DNA from: Streptomyces goshikiensis
Lineage (GTDB): Bacteria; Actinomycetota; Actinomycetes; Streptomycetales; Streptomycetaceae
Length of the DNA stretch: 64,000 nt
NCBI RefSeq assembly: GCF_014650555.1
Contig: NZ_BMVE01000002.1
Location: forward strand, 744,001-808,000
Direction: 5' to 3'
Shown: positions 34,977 through 45,751 of the stretch, one piece after another
Layout: each line of letters starts with the position of its first letter
How positions within the stretch are numbered: the stretch's first letter is position 1
Translations under genes and position numbers: made by a program
Notes under the pieces: generated by a model
Told to the model about the DNA's origin: nothing
The model's input: only the letters and a program-made list of their open reading frames with translations
The model's database searches: none

Positions 34977-36173
34977 ATGCCCCAGCACACCCCCGACGCC
35001 GCGGCCGCCGAGCCCGGCCCGGTCCCGGACGTCTTCGCCTGGATCGACGACGCCGAGCGGGCGCGCGAGCGGGCGGGGCTGGTCCGCACGCTGCGCCCGC
35101 GGCCGGCCTCCTCACCGCTGCTGGACCTCGCGAGCAACGACTACCTCGGTCTGTCCCGGCACCCGGAGACGGTCCGGGGCGCGCGGGAGGCCGCCGAGCG
35201 CTGGGGCGCCGGGGCCACCGGATCGCGGCTCGTCACCGGTACGACCGAGCTCCACGCCGAGCTGGAGCGGGAGCTCGCCGACTTCTGCGGCTTCGAGGCC
35301 GCGCTGGTGCTGTCCTCCGGTTACGCCGCCAACCTGGCCGCAGTGACCGCGCTCAGCGACCGGGGCACCCTGGTCGTCTCCGATGCCGGGAACCACGCCT
35401 CGATCGTCGACGGCTGCCGCCTCTCGCGCGCCGAGACCGCCGTCGTCCCGCACGCCGACGTGGCCGGCGCCCGCAAGACGCTGGCCGCGCACACGGGCCG
35501 GGCCCTGCTGGTCAGCGACTCGGTGTTCTCCGTCGACGGGGACGCCGCCCCGCTCGCCGGGTACGCGGCCGCCTGCCGGGAGCAGGGCGCGGCCCTGATC
35601 GTGGACGACGCGCACGGGCTGGGCGTCCTGGGCGAGGGCGGACGCGGCGCGCTGCACGCGGCCGGGCTCGCGGGCGCGCCCGGGGTGGTCGCCACGCTGA
35701 CCCTGTCGAAGTCGCTGGGCAGCCAGGGCGGCGCGGTGCTCGGGCCGGCCAAGGTGATCCGGCACCTGATCAACACCGCCCGTACCTTCATCTTCGACAC
35801 CGGGCTCGCCCCGGCCGCCGCCGGAGCGGCGCTGGCGAGCCTGCGCCTGCTGCGGAGCGAACCGGAACGGGCAGGCCTGGCCCGCGAGGTGGCCGCCGCG
35901 CTGTACGGACGGCTCACCGCGTCCGGCCTGACCGCGGCCCGGCCGGACGCGGCCGTGGTGTCGGTACGGGCCCCGTCGGCTCCGGCGGCACTGCGCTGGG
36001 CCGCCGACTGCCGCGAGGCGGGTCTGTCCGTGGGGTGCTTCCGGCCGCCGTCGGTGCCGGACGGGGTGTCCCGGCTGCGGCTGACCGCTCGGGCCGATCT
36101 CACGGGGGAAGAGATCGACCGGGCCGTCGAGACGATCCTGCGGACCGCTCCGGCCGGAGCCACGGACCGGTAG
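34977..36173 (+). CDS. bioF: 8-amino-7-oxononanoate synthase
   Basis: 398 aa, start ATG with GAGGA eight bases upstream. Alpha-oxoamine synthase condensing pimeloyl thioester with alanine. Motifs: [41 protein letters not shown] (His stacking on PLP), [16 protein letters not shown] and the PLP-Lys region [14 protein letters not shown]. Divergent from bioBAD, so early and late steps of the pathway share one promoter region. Confidence 0.95.
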   Translation: MPQHTPDAAAAEPGPVPDVFAWIDDAERARERAGLVRTLRPRPASSPLLDLASNDYLGLSRHPETVRGAREAAERWGAGATGSRLVTGTTELHAELERELADFCGFEAALVLSSGYAANLAAVTALSDRGTLVVSDAGNHASIVDGCRLSRAETAVVPHADVAGARKTLAAHTGRALLVSDSVFSVDGDAAPLAGYAAACREQGAALIVDDAHGLGVLGEGGRGALHAAGLAGAPGVVATLTLSKSLGSQGGAVLGPAKVIRHLINTARTFIFDTGLAPAAAGAALASLRLLRSEPERAGLAREVAAALYGRLTASGLTAARPDAAVVSVRAPSAPAALRWAADCREAGLSVGCFRPPSVPDGVSRLRLTARADLTGEEIDRAVETILRTAPAGATDR

Positions 36174-36182
36174 GCGGGGCTC

Positions 36183-36404
36183 TTACGCGAGCACGTCCGC
36201 CCGGACACAGGCGAGGAAGCCGTCCCAGGCCGGCCCGGTGAAGAGCACGGCCGGGCCGTCCGCTCGTTTGGAGTCGCGGACGGCCAGCAGGCCGCCGCGG
36301 AGGGCGGCCGTTTCCACACAGTTGTTCATTCCGGTGCTGCGACTGCTCCGCAGCCACCGCGCACTGCTCAGAAGTCCGCTGGTGGATAACGGGGTTGCGG
36401 ACAC
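36183..36404 (-). CDS. DUF397 domain protein
   Basis: 73 aa, GTG start with AAGGAGG six bases upstream. The DUF397 core is clear: ARWLRSSRS, NNCVETAAL, LAVRDSKRADGPAVLF and the closing W(D)GFLACVR. These small proteins are nearly always paired with a WhiJ-type HTH protein, as here; in the known whiJ system of S. coelicolor such partners affect development. It is cotranscribed 12 bp after the HTH gene. Confidence 0.92.
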   Translation of the reverse strand: MSATPLSTSGLLSSARWLRSSRSTGMNNCVETAALRGGLLAVRDSKRADGPAVLFTGPAWDGFLACVRADVLA

Positions 36405-36416
36405 GGGGGTGCCTCC

Positions 36417-37301
36417 TTACGCGTCGTCAGCGAGTGAGCTGATCAGATCCGACGAGTCACGGGGCGGGAGGGCGTGGGCCTGGATCGCGCGGAAAGCGGC
36501 GCTGTAGGCCTCGATGTCTTCCTTCCGCTCCAGATAGAGGCTACTCGTCAAATGGTCGAGTACCACCACATCGAGATCGGCGATGTCCGGAAATGAAAAG
36601 ATGACGAAGGGTCCGGTCAGGCCGAGATGACCCCCCACGCTGAACGGCAGTACCTGTAGACAGACTTGGGGCAGCCGCGTCACCTCGCTCAGGTGCCGCA
36701 GCTGCTCGGCCATCACCCCCGGACCGCCGATCTGCCGCCGCAGCACCGCCTCGTCCAGCACCGCGCTCAGCTCCAGCGGCGGATCCGCCCGCAGCACCGA
36801 CTGCCGGGCCAGCCGTACGTCGACCAGCGCGTCCACCTTCGGCTCCGGCAGCCCGCCCAGCGCCGCCCGGGTCACGGCCCTGGCGTAGTCCGGGGTCTGC
36901 AACAGGCCGGGCACCACCGACAGTTCCACCGTACGGGCCGAGCGGGCGCCGGCCTCCAGGCTGATGAAGTCCCGGTACTCCTGCGGCAGCAGCCCCCGGT
37001 AGTCGTGCCACCACTCGCGGCCCCGCCCGGCGCCCGCCCCCGGCCCGGGCCCGGCCGCCGAGGCCGACAGGGCCTCCAGCAGGGCGCGCTGCTGGGCGCT
37101 GACCACGTCCCCGTAGACGTCGAGGAGCGACCGGATGTCCTCAGGTTTGACCCCGCTGCGCCCCGTCTCGATGCGGCTGACTTTCGACTGGTGCCACCCG
37201 ACCATCCGGGCCGCCTCACCACTGGTGAGTCCGGACCGGTCGCGCAGGGCGCGCAACTCCTCGCCGAGCTTGCGCCGACGCACCGCGGGGCCGTGCTGCA
37301 T
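36417..37301 (-). CDS. WhiJ-like XRE-family HTH regulator with DUF5753 domain
   Basis: 294 aa, ATG preceded by GGAGA. N-terminal HTH_XRE (KLGEELRALRDRSGLTSGEA, HQSKVSRIETGRSGV) and a C-terminal DUF5753 domain from about residue 100 (FISLEAGARSARTVE, VPGLLQTPDYARAV, LPFSVGGHLGLTGPFVIFSF). This architecture is multiplied many times in Streptomyces genomes, each copy with a DUF397 partner and often an ATPase partner, and affects sporulation or antibiotic onset in studied cases. Confidence 0.93.
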   Translation of the reverse strand: MQHGPAVRRRKLGEELRALRDRSGLTSGEAARMVGWHQSKVSRIETGRSGVKPEDIRSLLDVYGDVVSAQQRALLEALSASAAGPGPGAGAGRGREWWHDYRGLLPQEYRDFISLEAGARSARTVELSVVPGLLQTPDYARAVTRAALGGLPEPKVDALVDVRLARQSVLRADPPLELSAVLDEAVLRRQIGGPGVMAEQLRHLSEVTRLPQVCLQVLPFSVGGHLGLTGPFVIFSFPDIADLDVVVLDHLTSSLYLERKEDIEAYSAAFRAIQAHALPPRDSSDLISSLADDA

Positions 37302-37498
37302 ACCCGCTCTCCTTCCACCGGTACGGCTCGCACCGGTCTTCCGTCCAAATACGCTCTTCCGTAGCAGAGTTCACCGCATTGAGCGACAGATATATGCAGG
37401 TCTTGGGAGAACGGCAACAACAGCGGGACGATGGGTGGCACTCTGGCGCTCAGCACAGATCCGGGACGGCTGCGCCCCGGTGGGAAAGGGACGTCGTC

Positions 37499-37951
37499 AT
37501 GGCAGATCAGCAGGAAGCCTCCATCACTCTGCCGAGCGACCCAGCCTCGGTCGCCGCCGCCCGCCGCTACGTCGCGGAGGTGCTGGGTGAATGGGGACTG
37601 CCCGAAGACGCGTTGATCGCCGACTCCGTCCGGCTGATCGTCTCGGAGCTCGCGACCAATTCCGTCCAGCACACCTTCGGGCAGTCGCCCACCTTCACCG
37701 TCGAGGTGCGGCTGGAGCGCGCGGAGTGGCTCCGCGTCGGGGTGACCGACAGTCATCCGCGCTGGCCGAGGCGGCTCCCGGCCGCCGTACAGCAGGACAA
37801 CGGCCGGGGGATGGTCATCATCCGCTGGCTCGCGGCCGAGGCGGGCGGGCGGCTCTCCGTCTGTCCCACCGAGGACGGCGGCAAGACGGTGTGGATCGCG
37901 CTCCCCTGGACCGTGGATGCCCCGGCGGAGAGCGCCGTCACCGGCTGCTGA
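37499..37951 (+). CDS. HATPase-domain protein, anti-sigma/SpoIIAB-like
   Basis: 150 aa from the ATG at 37499, with GGAAAGGGA seven bases upstream; longer frames lack a site. An RsbW/SpoIIAB-type HATPase_c_2 domain: N-box SVRLIVSELATNSVQHTF, D-box VGVTDSHPRW and GRGMVIIRWLA. It is divergent from the WhiJ-like regulator, the standard neighbour arrangement (AbaA/BldG-like module). It probably binds or phosphorylates a partner rather than a sigma factor; the target is unknown. Confidence 0.88.
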   Translation: MADQQEASITLPSDPASVAAARRYVAEVLGEWGLPEDALIADSVRLIVSELATNSVQHTFGQSPTFTVEVRLERAEWLRVGVTDSHPRWPRRLPAAVQQDNGRGMVIIRWLAAEAGGRLSVCPTEDGGKTVWIALPWTVDAPAESAVTGC

Positions 37952-37964
37952 ACCGCTGCGGGAC

Positions 37965-37997
37965 CCCGGCGAGCGCGGCACCCCCGCGAGCGCCGGG
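37965..37997 (+). terminator. imperfect hairpin after the HATPase gene
   Basis: CCCGGCG (37965-37971) pairs with CGCCGGG (37991-37997), and after two mismatches a further CGCGG/CCGCG pair continues the stem. It lies 14 nt after the stop. Confidence 0.5.
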
Positions 37998-38266
37998 CCC
38001 GGGCGGGCGTGTGCCGAGCCCCCGGAACCTCCCTGAAACCTGGGTTAACCCAGCGGAAAAACGGGCGCCTTAGCGTGGCCGCCACGGCTCTTCACCAATG
38101 GTTCACCCATGAGTGTGCAAAGCGGCGGTGGTGGGGACGGAAAGCCTTTCCCCGCGTTGGGCAAGACACGCTTGGCTCGGATATGCGCAGGTCAACAAAG
38201 TGTTGACGGCCCATAGGGTCGGCTCGGCGCGACGTTGATCATGTCCCGGAAGCTTGGTGAATTCGA
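37998..38266 (+). promoter_or_regulatory. ureA upstream region with two palindromes
   Basis: No gene in this stretch. CTGGGTTAACCCAG (38040-38053) is a perfect 14-bp palindrome without loop. GTCAACA and TGTTGAC (38191-38207, 3-bp spacer) form a second perfect dyad; a TAGGGT (38214-38219) just downstream could be the -10 box of the urease promoter, which would put this dyad over its -35 region. Neither matches the nickel regulator Nur consensus I know. Confidence 0.5.
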
Positions 38267-38569
38267 GTGCAATTGACACCGCACGAGCAGGAGAGACTGC
38301 TCATCCACGTGGCCGCCGACGTCGCGGAGAAGCGAAAGGCGCGCGGGGTCCGCCTCAACCATCCCGAGGCGATCGCCCTCATCACCTCCCACATCCTCGA
38401 AGGGGCCCGCGACGGCCGCACGGTGGCCGAGCTGATGGCCTCCGGCCGTACGGTCCTCGGCCGCGAGGAGGTCATGGAGGGGATCCCCGAGATGATCCAC
38501 GACGTCCAGGTCGAGGCGACCTTCCCGGACGGCACCAAGCTCGTCACCGTCCACGCCCCGATCGTCTGA
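38267..38569 (+). CDS. ureA: urease gamma subunit
   Basis: 100 aa from a GTG with GGTGA six bases upstream. Typical gamma subunit: [41 protein letters not shown] and [20 protein letters not shown], full length. It is the structural subunit at the start of ureABCFGD; urease hydrolyses urea to ammonia and carbamate in the cytoplasm. Confidence 0.97.
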   Translation: MQLTPHEQERLLIHVAADVAEKRKARGVRLNHPEAIALITSHILEGARDGRTVAELMASGRTVLGREEVMEGIPEMIHDVQVEATFPDGTKLVTVHAPIV

Positions 38570-38583
38570 AGAGGAGCACCCGC

Positions 38584-38895
38584 ATGATCCCCGGCGAAAT
38601 CCGCTACGGGGACGGCCCGGTGCGCCTCAACGAAGGCCGCCCCGTCACCCGCGTCACCGTGCTCAACGCCGCCGACCGGCCCGTCCAGGTCGGCTCCCAC
38701 TACCACTTCGCCGAGGCCAACCCGGGCCTCGACTTCGACCGCCGGGCCGCGCACGGCCTGCGGCTCAACATCGCCGCCGGGACCGCCGTCCGCTTCGAGC
38801 CGGGCATCCCGGTCTCCGTGGAACTCGTACCGCTGGGCGGGCTGCGCACCGTCCCGGGGCTGCGCGGCGAGACCGGGGGGCCGCTCGATGGCTGA
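38584..38895 (+). CDS. ureB: urease beta subunit
   Basis: 103 aa, start 14 bp after ureA with a GAGGAG in the gap. Motifs [36 protein letters not shown] and [17 protein letters not shown] cover the whole short beta subunit. Its end overlaps ureC by 8 bp. Confidence 0.97.
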   Translation: MIPGEIRYGDGPVRLNEGRPVTRVTVLNAADRPVQVGSHYHFAEANPGLDFDRRAAHGLRLNIAAGTAVRFEPGIPVSVELVPLGGLRTVPGLRGETGGPLDG

Positions 38896-40609
38896 GCTCT
38901 CCCGTCCCGTGTACGCCGACCTCTTCGGGCCGACGGCCGGCGACCGGATCCGGCTCGCCGACACCGACCTCTTCGTCGAGATCGAGCGGGACCTCAGCGG
39001 CGGACCCGGACGCTCCGGCGACGAGGCCGTGTTCGGCGGCGGCAAGGTCATCCGCGAGTCCATGGGCCAGGCCCGCACCACCCGCGCCGAGGGCGCCCCC
39101 GACACCGTGATCACCGGGGTCGTCGTCCTCGACCACTGGGGCATCGTCAAGGCCGACCTCGGCATCCGCGACGGCCGGATCTGCGGCATCGGCAAGGCCG
39201 GCAACCCCGACACCATGGACGGGGTTGACCCGGCCCTGGTGATCGGCCCCGAGACCGAGATCATCGCGGGCAACGGGAAGATCGTCACCGCCGGGGCCAT
39301 CGACGCCCACGTGCACTTCATCTCCCCGACCGTCATCGAGGAGGCCCTCGCCTCCGGCATCACCACCCTCGTCGGCGGCGGCACCGGCCCCGCCGAGGGC
39401 ACCAAGGCCACCACCGTCACGCCCGGACCCTGGCACCTGGCCCGGATGTTCGCCGCGCTGGAGGCCTACCCCGTCAACATCGGGCTGCTCGGCAAGGGCA
39501 ACACCATGTCCCGCGAGGCCATGCACTCCCAGCTGCGCGGCGGCGCACTCGGATTCAAGATCCACGAGGACTGGGGCGCGACCCCCGCCGTCATCGATGC
39601 CTGCCTGAGCGTGTGCGAGGAGACCGGAGCCCAGGTCGCCATCCACACCGACACGCTCAACGAGGCCGGCTTCGTCTCCGACACCCTCGCCGCCATCGCC
39701 GGCCGGACCATCCACTCGTACCACACCGAGGGGGCGGGCGGCGGGCACGCGCCCGACATCATCACCGTGGTCTCGGAGCCCAACATACTGCCCAGCTCCA
39801 CCAACCCGACCCGGCCGCACACCGTCAACACCGTCGAGGAACACCTCGACATGCTGATGGTCTGCCACCACCTCAACCCGGCCGTCCCCGAGGACCTTGC
39901 CTTCGCCGAGTCCCGGATCCGGCCCTCGACCATCGCCGCCGAGGACGTCCTGCACGACCTCGGCGCCATCTCCATCATCTCCTCCGACTCCCAGGCCATG
40001 GGCCGGGTCGGCGAGGTCGTGCTGCGCACCTGGCAGACCGCCCACGTGATGAAGAAGCGGCGCGGCTTCCTGCCCGGGGACGGCCCCGCCGACAACCAGC
40101 GGGCCCGCCGCTACGTCGCCAAGTACACGATCAACCCCGCCGTGGCCCAGGGACTCGCCCGCGAGATCGGCTCCGTCGAGACCGGCAAACTCGCCGACCT
40201 GGTGCTGTGGAACCCCGCCTTCTTCGGGGTCAAGCCCGAGCTGGTGATCAAGGGCGGCCAGATCGCCTACGCGCAGATGGGCGACGCCAACGCCTCCATC
40301 CCGACCCCGCAGCCCGTACTGCCGCGGCCGATGTTCGGCAGTCACGGCCGGGCGCCCGGTCTGAACTCCGTCAACTTCACGGCGCAGGCCGCGCTCGACG
40401 ACGCACTGCCCGAACGGCTCGGGCTGGGCAAGGAGTTCGTGGCCATCGAGAGCACCCGCAAGGTGACCAAGGCCGACATGCGCAACAACGACGCCATGCC
40501 CCGGGTCGAGGTCGACGCCGACACCTTCACCGTCAGCATCGACGGCGAGGTCGTGGAGCCGGCGCCCGCGGCCGAACTGCCCATGGCGCAGAGATACTTC
40601 CTCTTCTGA
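38888..40609 (+). CDS. ureC: urease alpha subunit (catalytic)
   Basis: 573 aa. All nickel-site elements are visible: HVHFISP (His near 141 and 143), the carbamylated lysine in [12 protein letters not shown] (about 224), [25 protein letters not shown] and the mobile flap region [19 protein letters not shown] is also intact. This is an active-looking enzyme. It overlaps ureB by 8 bp and ureF by one base (TGATG). Confidence 0.98.
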   Translation: MAELSRPVYADLFGPTAGDRIRLADTDLFVEIERDLSGGPGRSGDEAVFGGGKVIRESMGQARTTRAEGAPDTVITGVVVLDHWGIVKADLGIRDGRICGIGKAGNPDTMDGVDPALVIGPETEIIAGNGKIVTAGAIDAHVHFISPTVIEEALASGITTLVGGGTGPAEGTKATTVTPGPWHLARMFAALEAYPVNIGLLGKGNTMSREAMHSQLRGGALGFKIHEDWGATPAVIDACLSVCEETGAQVAIHTDTLNEAGFVSDTLAAIAGRTIHSYHTEGAGGGHAPDIITVVSEPNILPSSTNPTRPHTVNTVEEHLDMLMVCHHLNPAVPEDLAFAESRIRPSTIAAEDVLHDLGAISIISSDSQAMGRVGEVVLRTWQTAHVMKKRRGFLPGDGPADNQRARRYVAKYTINPAVAQGLAREIGSVETGKLADLVLWNPAFFGVKPELVIKGGQIAYAQMGDANASIPTPQPVLPRPMFGSHGRAPGLNSVNFTAQAALDDALPERLGLGKEFVAIESTRKVTKADMRNNDAMPRVEVDADTFTVSIDGEVVEPAPAAELPMAQRYFLF

Positions 40610-41289
40610 TGGCCTCCAGCCTCGCCGCCCTGCTCGTCCTCGCGGACGGCCGCTTCCCCGCCGGAGGGCACGCCCACTCCGGCGGGGCGGAGGCCGCCTG
40701 CGCGGCGGGCCGCATCCACGACGCCGCCACCCTGGCCGAGTTCTGCCGCGGCCGCCTGCACACCGCGGGCCTGGTCGCCGCCGGGCTCGCCGCGGCCGCC
40801 GCCCTCGGACTCGACCCGGCGGAGCTCGACGCCGCCGCCGACGCCCGCACCCCGTCACCCGCCCTGCGCACCGCCGGGCGCCGGCTCGGCCGGCAGCTGA
40901 TGCGGGCCGCCCGGGCCACCTGGCCCGCGCCCGAACTCGACGCGCTGGCCGCCGCGTTCCCACGAGGAGCCCACCAGCCCGTGGTGCTCGGCCTCACGGC
41001 CCGGGCCGCCGGGCTCGGGCCGCTCGACGCCGCGCACGTGGCCGCGTACGAGAGCGTCGGCGGGCCCGCCACCGCGACCGTACGGCTGCTGGGCCTCGAC
41101 CCCTTCGAGGCCAGCGGGGTCCTCGCCCGGCTCGCCCCCGAACTCGACGCCGTCGCCGCCGAGGCGGCGGCCGCCGCCCGGCGCGCCCGGACGGAGGGCA
41201 CGGAGGCGCTGCCCGCCGCCTCCTCGCCCCTGCTGGAGATCGCGGCGGAAATCCATGCCGACTGGCCGGTACGCCTGTTCGCGTCCTGA
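40609..41289 (+). CDS. ureF: urease accessory protein UreF
   Basis: 226 aa, ATG overlapping the ureC stop. All-alpha, Ala-rich protein beginning [19 protein letters not shown], the usual UreF opening, with [15 protein letters not shown] and [19 protein letters not shown] later. It acts with UreD and UreG to load nickel into the apo-urease. Sequence conservation of UreF is low, so the call rests on the N-terminal motif and position. Confidence 0.92.
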   Translation: MASSLAALLVLADGRFPAGGHAHSGGAEAACAAGRIHDAATLAEFCRGRLHTAGLVAAGLAAAAALGLDPAELDAAADARTPSPALRTAGRRLGRQLMRAARATWPAPELDALAAAFPRGAHQPVVLGLTARAAGLGPLDAAHVAAYESVGGPATATVRLLGLDPFEASGVLARLAPELDAVAAEAAAAARRARTEGTEALPAASSPLLEIAAEIHADWPVRLFAS

Positions 41290-41311
41290 GCCACCCCCCA
41301 AGGAGACCCCC

Positions 41312-42003
<692 letters not shown>

Positions 42004-42007
<4 letters not shown>

Positions 42008-42789
42008 CCAGCGCGCCCCCCGCCACCCCCGTCCCGGCGGGAGTGCGGGCCACCGCCCGGATCCGCGCCACCGCCGACGGCCGCGGCGGCACCGCCCTGC
42101 CCCTCCTCACCGGGGAAGGGCCGCTCGCGCTGCGCCGCACCCGGGGGGAGGGCGCCGAGGCCGGGGTCATGCTGGTCGGCGCGATGAGCGCCCCGCTCGG
42201 CGGGGACCACCTCGCCGTCGAGGCGGACGTCGGCGCGGGGGCCCGGCTGGCACTGGCGACGGCGGCGGCCACCCTGGCCCTGCCCGGCCGGGGCGGTGCG
42301 CCCGCGCGGTACGACGTACGTCTGACGCTGGAAGGGGACGCGGCCCTGCGGTGGCTGCCGGAGCCGCTGGTCTCCGTACGCGGCAGTGACCTGCGGGTGC
42401 GCACCCGGGCCGAGCTCGCCCCCGGGGCCCGGCTGCTGCTGCGCGAGGAGCAGGTGCTGGGCCGCGCGGGGGAGCCGGGTGGCCTGCTGCGCAGCCGGCT
42501 CACCGTCACCCGCGCGGGCCGCCCGCTGCTGGACCAGGAACTGGCCTGCGGACCAGGCGCGCCCGCTGGCTGGGACGGCCCGGCGGGTCTGGCGGGGCAC
42601 CGCTCGCTCGGCCAACTCCTCGTCGTGGACCCGGCCTTCGAGAAGGCCCCGGCCGCCGCCGCGGTGCTGGGGGAGTTCGCCGCGGTCACCCCGCTGGCCG
42701 GACCCGCCGTCCTCGTGACCGCGCTGGCCCCGGACGCCCTCCGGTTGCGGGAACTGCTGGACGCGGCCCGCCGGACATACGGCTGGTGA
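42004..42789 (+). CDS. ureD: urease accessory protein UreD
   Basis: 261 aa, GTG start overlapping the ureG stop (GTGA). Beta-rich UreD/UreH family member: [54 protein letters not shown] (the family's LPEP motif) and [11 protein letters not shown]. It is the scaffold through which nickel passes to UreC. Last gene of the cluster; the following 190 bp belong to the next gene's control region. Confidence 0.93.
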
Positions 42790-42982
42790 CGGGCGTCCGA
42801 TTTCAGGACCCATCGGACACCGCTGAGCGGTACACGTCTTTCCGGTTATCGGTTGGGCAAAGAACCTTGCGCTCCTCTGTTGTCGGGTATCGGTCAGGCG
42901 CAAGGATCCCCCTGCACGCCCGACGACCGAACCCACCGAACCCGGCTGCCCACGGCGGCACATGAGCAGGGGGAACAACCAC

Positions 42983-44647
42983 GTGATACGCAACGCGGCG
43001 CTGGGGAGCGCCGCCACACTGATCACCGGAACGCTGGCGGCGAGTCTGCTGCTGGCCCCGTCCGCCTCGGCGGCATCGGCCGACCGTGACAACGGAGCGG
43101 CGGAGGCGATCGGCGTTCAGATCGCCGCCGCCCGCGCCGCCCGCACGGGGATCGACTGGAAGGACTGTCCTGCCGACTGGGGCTTCGAGAAGCCGATCCA
43201 GTGCGGCTGGGTCAAGGTCCCGCTGGACTACCGCAAGCCGTTCGGCAAGACCATCGAGCTCGCGGTCGACCGCGCGGTCAGCACCGGCACCAAGGAGGAG
43301 CGCCAGGGCTCCCTCGTCTACAACCCGGGCGGCCCCGGCGGCTCCGGCATGCGCTTCCCGCGCCGGACCACCACCAAGAGCCCGCTGTGGGTCAACACCG
43401 CCAAGGCCTACGACTTCGTGGGCTTCGACCCGCGCGGTGTCGGCCACTCGGCGCCGATCTCCTGCATCGACCCGCAGGAGTTCGTCAAGGCCCCCAAGGC
43501 CGACCCGGTCCCCTCCAACGAGGCCGACAAGCGCGCCCAGCGCAAGCTCGCCGCCGAGTACGCGGACGGCTGCAAGGAGCGCAGCGGCGAGATGCTGCCG
43601 CACATGACCACGCCGAACACCGCGCGCGACCTGGACGTCATCCGCGCCGCGCTCGGTGACCGGAAGCTGAACTACCTCGGCGTCTCCTACGGCACCTACC
43701 TCGGCGGGGTCTACGCGACCCTGTTCCCGACCCACGTGCGCCGCATGATCGTCGACAGCGTGGTCAACCCGGACCAGGACAACATCTGGTACGAGGCCAA
43801 CCTCGGCCAGGACGTCGCCTTCCAGATGCGCTGGAACGACTGGCAGGACTGGGTCGCCAAGAATGACGCGGTCTTCCACATCGGCGACACCCGCGCCAAG
43901 GTCGAGGCCAAGTACCAGGAGCTGCGCGCCAAGGCCAAGGCCAACCCGATCGGCGGGGTCGTCGGCCCGGCCGAGCTGATCGGCTTCTTCCAGGGCGCCC
44001 CGTACTACGACTCCTCCTGGGTGCCCGTCGCCCAGACCTGGAGCAAGTACCTCGCCGGTGACGAGCAGGCCCTGGTCGACGCGATCGCCCCGGACATGAG
44101 CGACACCGCGGGCAACGCCGCCTCGGAGAACAGCAACGCCGTCTACACCGCGGTCGAGTGCGCCGACGCCAAGTGGCCGACCAGCTGGGCCAAGTGGGAC
44201 CGGGACAACTCCAAGCTGCACCAGAAGTACCCGTTCCTGACCTGGTCCAACGCGTGGATGAACCTGCCCTGCGCGACCTGGAAGGCCAAGCAGAGCACCC
44301 CGATCGAGGTCGGTGCCAAGCGCGGTCTGCCGCCGGTGCTGATCGTCCAGTCCGAGCGCGACGCGGCCACGCCGTACGACGGTGCGGTCTCGCTGCACAA
44401 GCGCCTCGCCGGCTCGCGCCTGATCACCGAGCTGAACGCCGGCTCGCACGGTGTGACCAGCCTGGTGAACCCCTGCATCAACCCGCGGGTGGAGACCTAC
44501 CTGCTGACCGGCAAGGTCGACGCCAAGGACGTGAAGTGCGCACCGCACGCCACCCCGGTGGCGCCGGCTCCGGCCGCCGCGAAGTCGCTCGCCACGGCCC
44601 AGGGCGCCGAGCTCGCGCCGCGTGAGGAGCTCCCGGCCATCCGCTAG
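42983..44647 (+). CDS. secreted tripeptidyl aminopeptidase-like alpha/beta hydrolase
   Basis: 554 aa from the GTG at 42983, eight bases after GGGGA; an ATG 21 bases upstream is the alternative. A Sec signal peptide (basic start, AATLITGTLAASLLLAPSASA) is followed by the hydrolase: oxyanion loop YNPGGPGGSG, FVGFDPRGVGHS, nucleophile GVSYGTYLG, and near the C-terminus SERDAATPYDGA with the His in GSHGV, the TAP-like C-terminal domain. Family enzymes release tripeptides from extracellular proteins. The upstream region has a CCTTGCGC/GCGCAAGG dyad (42865-42905). Confidence 0.92.
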   Translation: MIRNAALGSAATLITGTLAASLLLAPSASAASADRDNGAAEAIGVQIAAARAARTGIDWKDCPADWGFEKPIQCGWVKVPLDYRKPFGKTIELAVDRAVSTGTKEERQGSLVYNPGGPGGSGMRFPRRTTTKSPLWVNTAKAYDFVGFDPRGVGHSAPISCIDPQEFVKAPKADPVPSNEADKRAQRKLAAEYADGCKERSGEMLPHMTTPNTARDLDVIRAALGDRKLNYLGVSYGTYLGGVYATLFPTHVRRMIVDSVVNPDQDNIWYEANLGQDVAFQMRWNDWQDWVAKNDAVFHIGDTRAKVEAKYQELRAKAKANPIGGVVGPAELIGFFQGAPYYDSSWVPVAQTWSKYLAGDEQALVDAIAPDMSDTAGNAASENSNAVYTAVECADAKWPTSWAKWDRDNSKLHQKYPFLTWSNAWMNLPCATWKAKQSTPIEVGAKRGLPPVLIVQSERDAATPYDGAVSLHKRLAGSRLITELNAGSHGVTSLVNPCINPRVETYLLTGKVDAKDVKCAPHATPVAPAPAAAKSLATAQGAELAPREELPAIR

Positions 44648-44680
44648 GACGACCGGTGGTGACACCGCACGGGAGGAGGC

Positions 44681-45391
44681 TCAGCGCGTTCTGCGCCGGG
44701 CCTTCTTCCGTGCTTCCTCCTCCTCGGCCTTGACCTCGGTGGCGTACCGGTCGACGTACTCCTGCCCGGACAGCCCGAGGATCGCGTACATGATCTCGTC
44801 GGTGACGGCCCGCAGGACGGCCCGCTCGCCCTCCAGCCCGTCGTACCGGGAGAAGTCCATCGGCTCGCCGAAGCGGATCGTCACCCGGCGGATCTTCGGG
44901 ATCCTCTGTCCGGGCGGCTGGATCTCGAACGTACCGACCATCGCGCAGGGGATCACCGGAGCCCCGGCGCCCAGCGCCATCGCGGCCACGCCCACCTTCC
45001 CCTTGTACAGCCGCCCGTCGTGCGAGCGGGTGCCCTCCGGGTAGATGCCCAGCAGCTCGTCCTTGGCCAGCACGCCCAGCCCCTCCCGGAGCGCGGCCTG
45101 ACCGGCGTCCTTCCCGGAGCGGTCCACCGGGATCTGCCCGGCGCTGCGGAAGAACGCGGCGGTGAGCCGCCCCTTGACCCCGGGGCCGGTGAAGTACTCG
45201 GCCTTCGCGAGGAAGGTGATGCGCCGCTTCAGGATCGCGGGCATCAGGAAGTGGTCGGAGAACGAGAGGTGATTGCCCGCGACGATCGCGGCGCCCTCCG
45301 CCGGAATGTTCTCCAGGCCCTCGATCCGGGGCCGGAACAGCAACCGCAACAGCGGACCGAGCAGTACGTGCTTGAGCAAGTGGTAGAACAC
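44681..45391 (-). CDS. 1-acyl-sn-glycerol-3-phosphate acyltransferase
   Basis: 236 aa, GTG with GGAG seven bases upstream. PlsC-type acyltransferase: the catalytic NHxxxxD as GNHLSFSDHF, substrate block AAFFRSAGQIPVDR, and LGIYPEGTRSHDG, with PVIPCAMVG later. It makes phosphatidate from lysophosphatidate at the membrane. The C-terminus is a highly charged Glu/Lys/Arg tail. It converges on the aminopeptidase gene with 33 bp between stops. Confidence 0.94.
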   Translation of the reverse strand: MFYHLLKHVLLGPLLRLLFRPRIEGLENIPAEGAAIVAGNHLSFSDHFLMPAILKRRITFLAKAEYFTGPGVKGRLTAAFFRSAGQIPVDRSGKDAGQAALREGLGVLAKDELLGIYPEGTRSHDGRLYKGKVGVAAMALGAGAPVIPCAMVGTFEIQPPGQRIPKIRRVTIRFGEPMDFSRYDGLEGERAVLRAVTDEIMYAILGLSGQEYVDRYATEVKAEEEEARKKARRRTR

Positions 45392-45560
45392 CAGGCCGCT
45401 CCCGTCGATGCCCCGTTGTCACCGACATCCTACGGACAGTCAGCCGCGTGTCAGGAGGGGATGGCGATACCGGAGCGACGAGGGGCACGTACCGGCCGCG
45501 CGCGGACACGGCCCCGGGCGGCCGGGGCGGGTGCCCGGCAGGGGCGCCGCCCGGCCGGAT

Positions 45561-45719
45561 TCAGACGTTGCCGGACGCGGCCATGCCGATGGTGATCAGC
45601 CCCAGGACCACCCAGCCGAACCACAGCCAGCCGTTGCTGCCCAGGGCCACCGAGTACGTGGCCACGGCCACCAGGGCGGCGAAGGTGATGACGGCCATCG
45701 CCTTAACGGATCCGGTCAT
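45561..45719 (-). CDS. small two-helix membrane protein
   Basis: 52 aa, start ATG 32 bp after the CtaG-like gene on the same strand. Two hydrophobic helices (about residues 8-25 and 31-48: AVITFAALVAVATYSVAL, and LWFGWVVLGLITIGMAA) joined by a GSNGW turn. It is probably cotranscribed with the CtaG-like protein. No strong ribosome site is seen. No known function; I infer a membrane partner in cytochrome oxidase assembly only from position. Confidence 0.7.
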   Translation of the reverse strand: MTGSVKAMAVITFAALVAVATYSVALGSNGWLWFGWVVLGLITIGMAASGNV

Positions 45720-45751
45720 GCCCCATGGTGCAGCGCGAAGGCGCGAATCCG

